Origin: Psychrobacter sp. UBA3962 | Lineage (GTDB): Bacteria; Pseudomonadota; Gammaproteobacteria; Pseudomonadales; Moraxellaceae | Reading direction: 5' to 3' | DNA length: 64,000 nt | Assembly: GCF_002385225.1 (NCBI RefSeq) | Contig: NZ_DGDC01000013.1 | Coordinates: 1-64,000 of the forward strand | Shown: positions 61,975 to 64,000 of the stretch, piece after piece | Layout: each line of letters starts with the position of its first letter | How positions within the stretch are numbered: position 1 is the first letter of the stretch | Position numbers and translations under genes: made by a program | Notes under the pieces: generated by a model | Told to the model about the DNA's origin: nothing | The model's input: only the letters and a program-made list of their open reading frames with translations | Databases searched by the model: none

Positions 61975-62400
61975 GCTACTGTCTCATCCTATCTCAATCA
62001 CTGATTTTGTCCGCTTAACAATTTAAATACCTCTTATCGGCACTTAACAGACAATGATGTTGGTAAGCGTACATTATAATGTATACAGATAAAATATGGG
62101 GTGAACCTCATGCGTTATAAATACTGTTGATGACTTGCAAGGCACTTATAAGCCGTCTCACTGCAGTCTAGCTACTTGAATTTCAGCTAAATTATGACCA
62201 TAAACAACACAGGGCTGTTCGTTCACATAGCCACTGTCCGCCCAACCCATTATGTATAACTGAGTATTAATATTTAATTAACCTTATTACCTAATCTGAG
62301 CGAACAACTATCGTTCCCAAAATCAACTCATTGATATACCAAATTATTATCCAAAATTGTAAAAACCTAACAGCTTAAAATTCAATAACAAAGGCACTAT
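61975..62400. other. Intergenic region between the MFS gene and uvrA, with palindrome
   Basis: 426 bases between divergent genes. It contains the perfect 14-bp palindrome TACATTATAATGTA at 62070-62083, directly followed by GTATAC (62081-62086). This may be an operator for the transporter gene, whose start is about 95 bases away. No LexA-type box and no gene seen. Confidence 0.5.
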
Positions 62401-64000
62401 ATGGCACACGAACACATTAAGATTCGCGGCGCACGCACTCATAATTTAAAGAACATCGATATTGACATTCCACGTGATAAATTCGTGGTCATCACTGGCT
62501 TATCAGGCTCTGGTAAGTCCTCACTGGCATTTGATACTTTATATGCTGAAGGCCAACGCCGCTATGTCGAGAGCTTGTCGGCATATGCGCGCCAGTTCTT
62601 ATCACAAATGGATAAGCCCGAAGTCGATAGCATCGAAGGCTTATCGCCGGCTATCGCTATCGAACAGAAGTCGACCAACCACAACCCACGCTCAACTGTC
62701 GGCACCATTACTGAGATTTATGACTATCTGCGCCTATTATACGCGCGCGTCGGTACCCCGTATTGTCCGGTGCACAATGAACCCATGGTGGCCCAAACCA
62801 TTACTGAAATGGTTGATGAAATCATGGCCTTGCCAGAAGGCACTAAGCTGATGATCTTGGCGCCTGTGATACGGGAGCGTAAGGGTGAGCATATTGTTTT
62901 GTTAGAGCAATTGGTCGGTCAAGGTTTCGTGCGTGTCCGTGTCGATGGTCATGTCTATGATATGGACGAACTGCCGGCACTTGAGAAGAATAAAAAACAC
63001 ACCATTGAGGTGGTCGTTGACCGCTTTAAAGTGCGTGATGATTTAGGTAACCGCGTTGCTGAAAGTTTGGAAACAGCTCTGCGTTTAGGTAACGACTTGG
63101 CCATCTTGCATTATATGGATGGCAATCCCAATCCTGATGCGTCTAATCAAGACAGTGATGACCAAATTTTATCTGCTAAACATTCTTGCCCTGTCTGCGA
63201 TAGAGCTGTTTCAGAGCTGGAACCACGTCTATTTAGTTTCAATAACCCTTACGGAGCCTGCCCTGCTTGTGATGGTTTAGGTAAGCGTCAGTACTTCTCG
63301 GCTGAAAAATTAGTCACTAACCCTGAGAAGTCACTAAATCAAGGCGCTATTAATGGTTGGGACAAACGCCACGCCTATTACTTTGGTCTATTGTCTACAG
63401 TGGCTAATCACTTCAAAATAGACATGGACTTGCCTTGGCAGGAGATTTCAAAAGAGCACCGTGACATTATATTAAAGGGCTCTGGTAAAGAAAAAATCGA
63501 GTTCAATTTTACCGATGAACGGGGTCGCAAAACCAAAAAGACCACACCATTTGAAGGCGTGCTGCCCTATCTTGAGCGCCGTTATGCCAAGACCCAAAGT
63601 AACTTTGTGCGCGATGAGTTGGCCAAATATTTAGCCGACACTACCTGTAACGTTTGTGATGGTGCGCGACTTAATGAAATTGCTCGTAACGTACGTGTTG
63701 ACGGCAAGGGTATTGCCGATATCGTGCAGCTATCGATTGGAGATGCCGCCGATTATTATAAAGACTTACAAATGGGCGGCTCAAAAGGTGAAATTAGCGA
63801 AAAAATCTTTAAAGAGATTAATGAGCGTCTTAATTTCCTCGTGAGCGTTGGTCTAGATTATCTAAACCTTGCTCGTTCGGCGGAAACCCTATCAGGTGGT
63901 GAGGCACAACGTATCCGTCTTGCCAGCCAAATTGGCGCTGGCTTAATGGGTGTGATGTATGTGCTTGATGAACCGTCTATCGGTCTGCATCAGCGCGATA
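62401..64000 (+). CDS. uvrA: Excinuclease ABC subunit A, 3' end cut by window edge
   Basis: About 533 codons are present before the right edge. The first Walker A GLSGSGKSSLAFDTLY is near residue 31, followed by RRYVESLSAYARQFL. Zinc-binding CPVC and CPAC pairs occur near residues 262-290, and CNVCDGARLN near residue 418. The signature LSGGEAQRIRLASQIG and Walker B VLDEPSIGLHQRD close the visible part. UvrA recognises bulky DNA lesions with UvrB in nucleotide excision repair. AAAGG lies six bases before the ATG. Confidence 0.97.
   Translation, partial: MAHEHIKIRGARTHNLKNIDIDIPRDKFVVITGLSGSGKSSLAFDTLYAEGQRRYVESLSAYARQFLSQMDKPEVDSIEGLSPAIAIEQKSTNHNPRSTVGTITEIYDYLRLLYARVGTPYCPVHNEPMVAQTITEMVDEIMALPEGTKLMILAPVIRERKGEHIVLLEQLVGQGFVRVRVDGHVYDMDELPALEKNKKHTIEVVVDRFKVRDDLGNRVAESLETALRLGNDLAILHYMDGNPNPDASNQDSDDQILSAKHSCPVCDRAVSELEPRLFSFNNPYGACPACDGLGKRQYFSAEKLVTNPEKSLNQGAINGWDKRHAYYFGLLSTVANHFKIDMDLPWQEISKEHRDIILKGSGKEKIEFNFTDERGRKTKKTTPFEGVLPYLERRYAKTQSNFVRDELAKYLADTTCNVCDGARLNEIARNVRVDGKGIADIVQLSIGDAADYYKDLQMGGSKGEISEKIFKEINERLNFLVSVGLDYLNLARSAETLSGGEAQRIRLASQIGAGLMGVMYVLDEPSIGLHQRD

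Noticed and set aside
1..64000. CRISPR arrays, prophage, tRNA or rRNA genes
   Set aside because: I looked for spaced direct repeats, phage gene blocks and tRNA-like cloverleafs and found none I can support.

Overview
The window reads as a chromosomal segment of a gammaproteobacterium of the family Moraxellaceae, most likely Psychrobacter. This rests on the moderately AT-rich coding sequence, twin FadL-type porins whose mature ends start AG(I/L)DRSGQ, the order ssb - MFS transporter - uvrA, phoH-ybeY and recA-recX pairs, and N-terminally extended housekeeping proteins. The assignment is inference; no rRNA or tRNA gene is visible to confirm it. Almost all of the sequence is ordinary core genome with short operons, and many genes end in clear hairpin-plus-T terminators.

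Layout. 1-5 kb: the end of a surface lipoprotein gene of the TbpB/factor-H-binding type and two FadL-like outer-membrane porins, then slyX. 5-8.5 kb: uup and a lipid A acyltransferase. 8.6-11.7 kb: a family I.3 (RTX, type I secreted) lipase gene split by a TnpB-only IS200/IS605-family element; removing 10304-11501 rejoins the lipase in frame. 12-18 kb: trpS, scpA, scpB, a cation diffusion facilitator with an HMA-like N-terminus, an alpha/beta hydrolase and rluB. 18-20.9 kb: two related unknown membrane proteins, a LysE/ArgO exporter and a MarC protein. 21-27 kb: the de novo NAD cluster nadC, a NadQ/NrtR-type Nudix-fold repressor, nadA and nadB, with a shared palindrome upstream of nadC and nadA. 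27-31.4 kb: lysO, a lysine-repeat protein and two ubiquinone hydroxylases. 31.8-34.3 kb: phoH, ybeY and a small heat-shock protein with a sigma-32-like promoter. 34.4-37.7 kb: an MltB-type transglycosylase and two secreted proteins related to lysozyme inhibitors. 38-45 kb: fumC, 5-formyl-THF cyclo-ligase, a Na+/H+ antiporter and lon. 45.5-48.8 kb: sodC and recA-recX. 48.8-57.9 kb: a GNAT gene with a probable frameshift, truD, a PHP-family RNase AM, yciB, yciI, mnmC, tcdA and tatD. 58-64 kb: a PLP decarboxylase, ssb, an MFS transporter and the first part of uvrA.

How the genes work together. The NAD cluster is a self-contained regulon: NadB and NadA make quinolinate, NadC converts it to nicotinate mononucleotide, and the repressor gene lies between them. 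DNA repair (recA, recX, ssb, uvrA), tRNA/rRNA modification (rluB, truD, mnmC, tcdA, ybeY) and protein quality control (lon, Hsp20) are well represented. Envelope functions cluster in the first 10 kb and at 34-38 kb.

I found no CRISPR array, prophage or defence island. The least ordinary items are the TnpB element inside the lipase (with a predicted guide RNA reading into the lipase and an atypical RuvC-II motif), the paired NAD operators, the helical insertion in the second FadL, short tandem repeats after some stop codons, and several uncharacterised envelope proteins.
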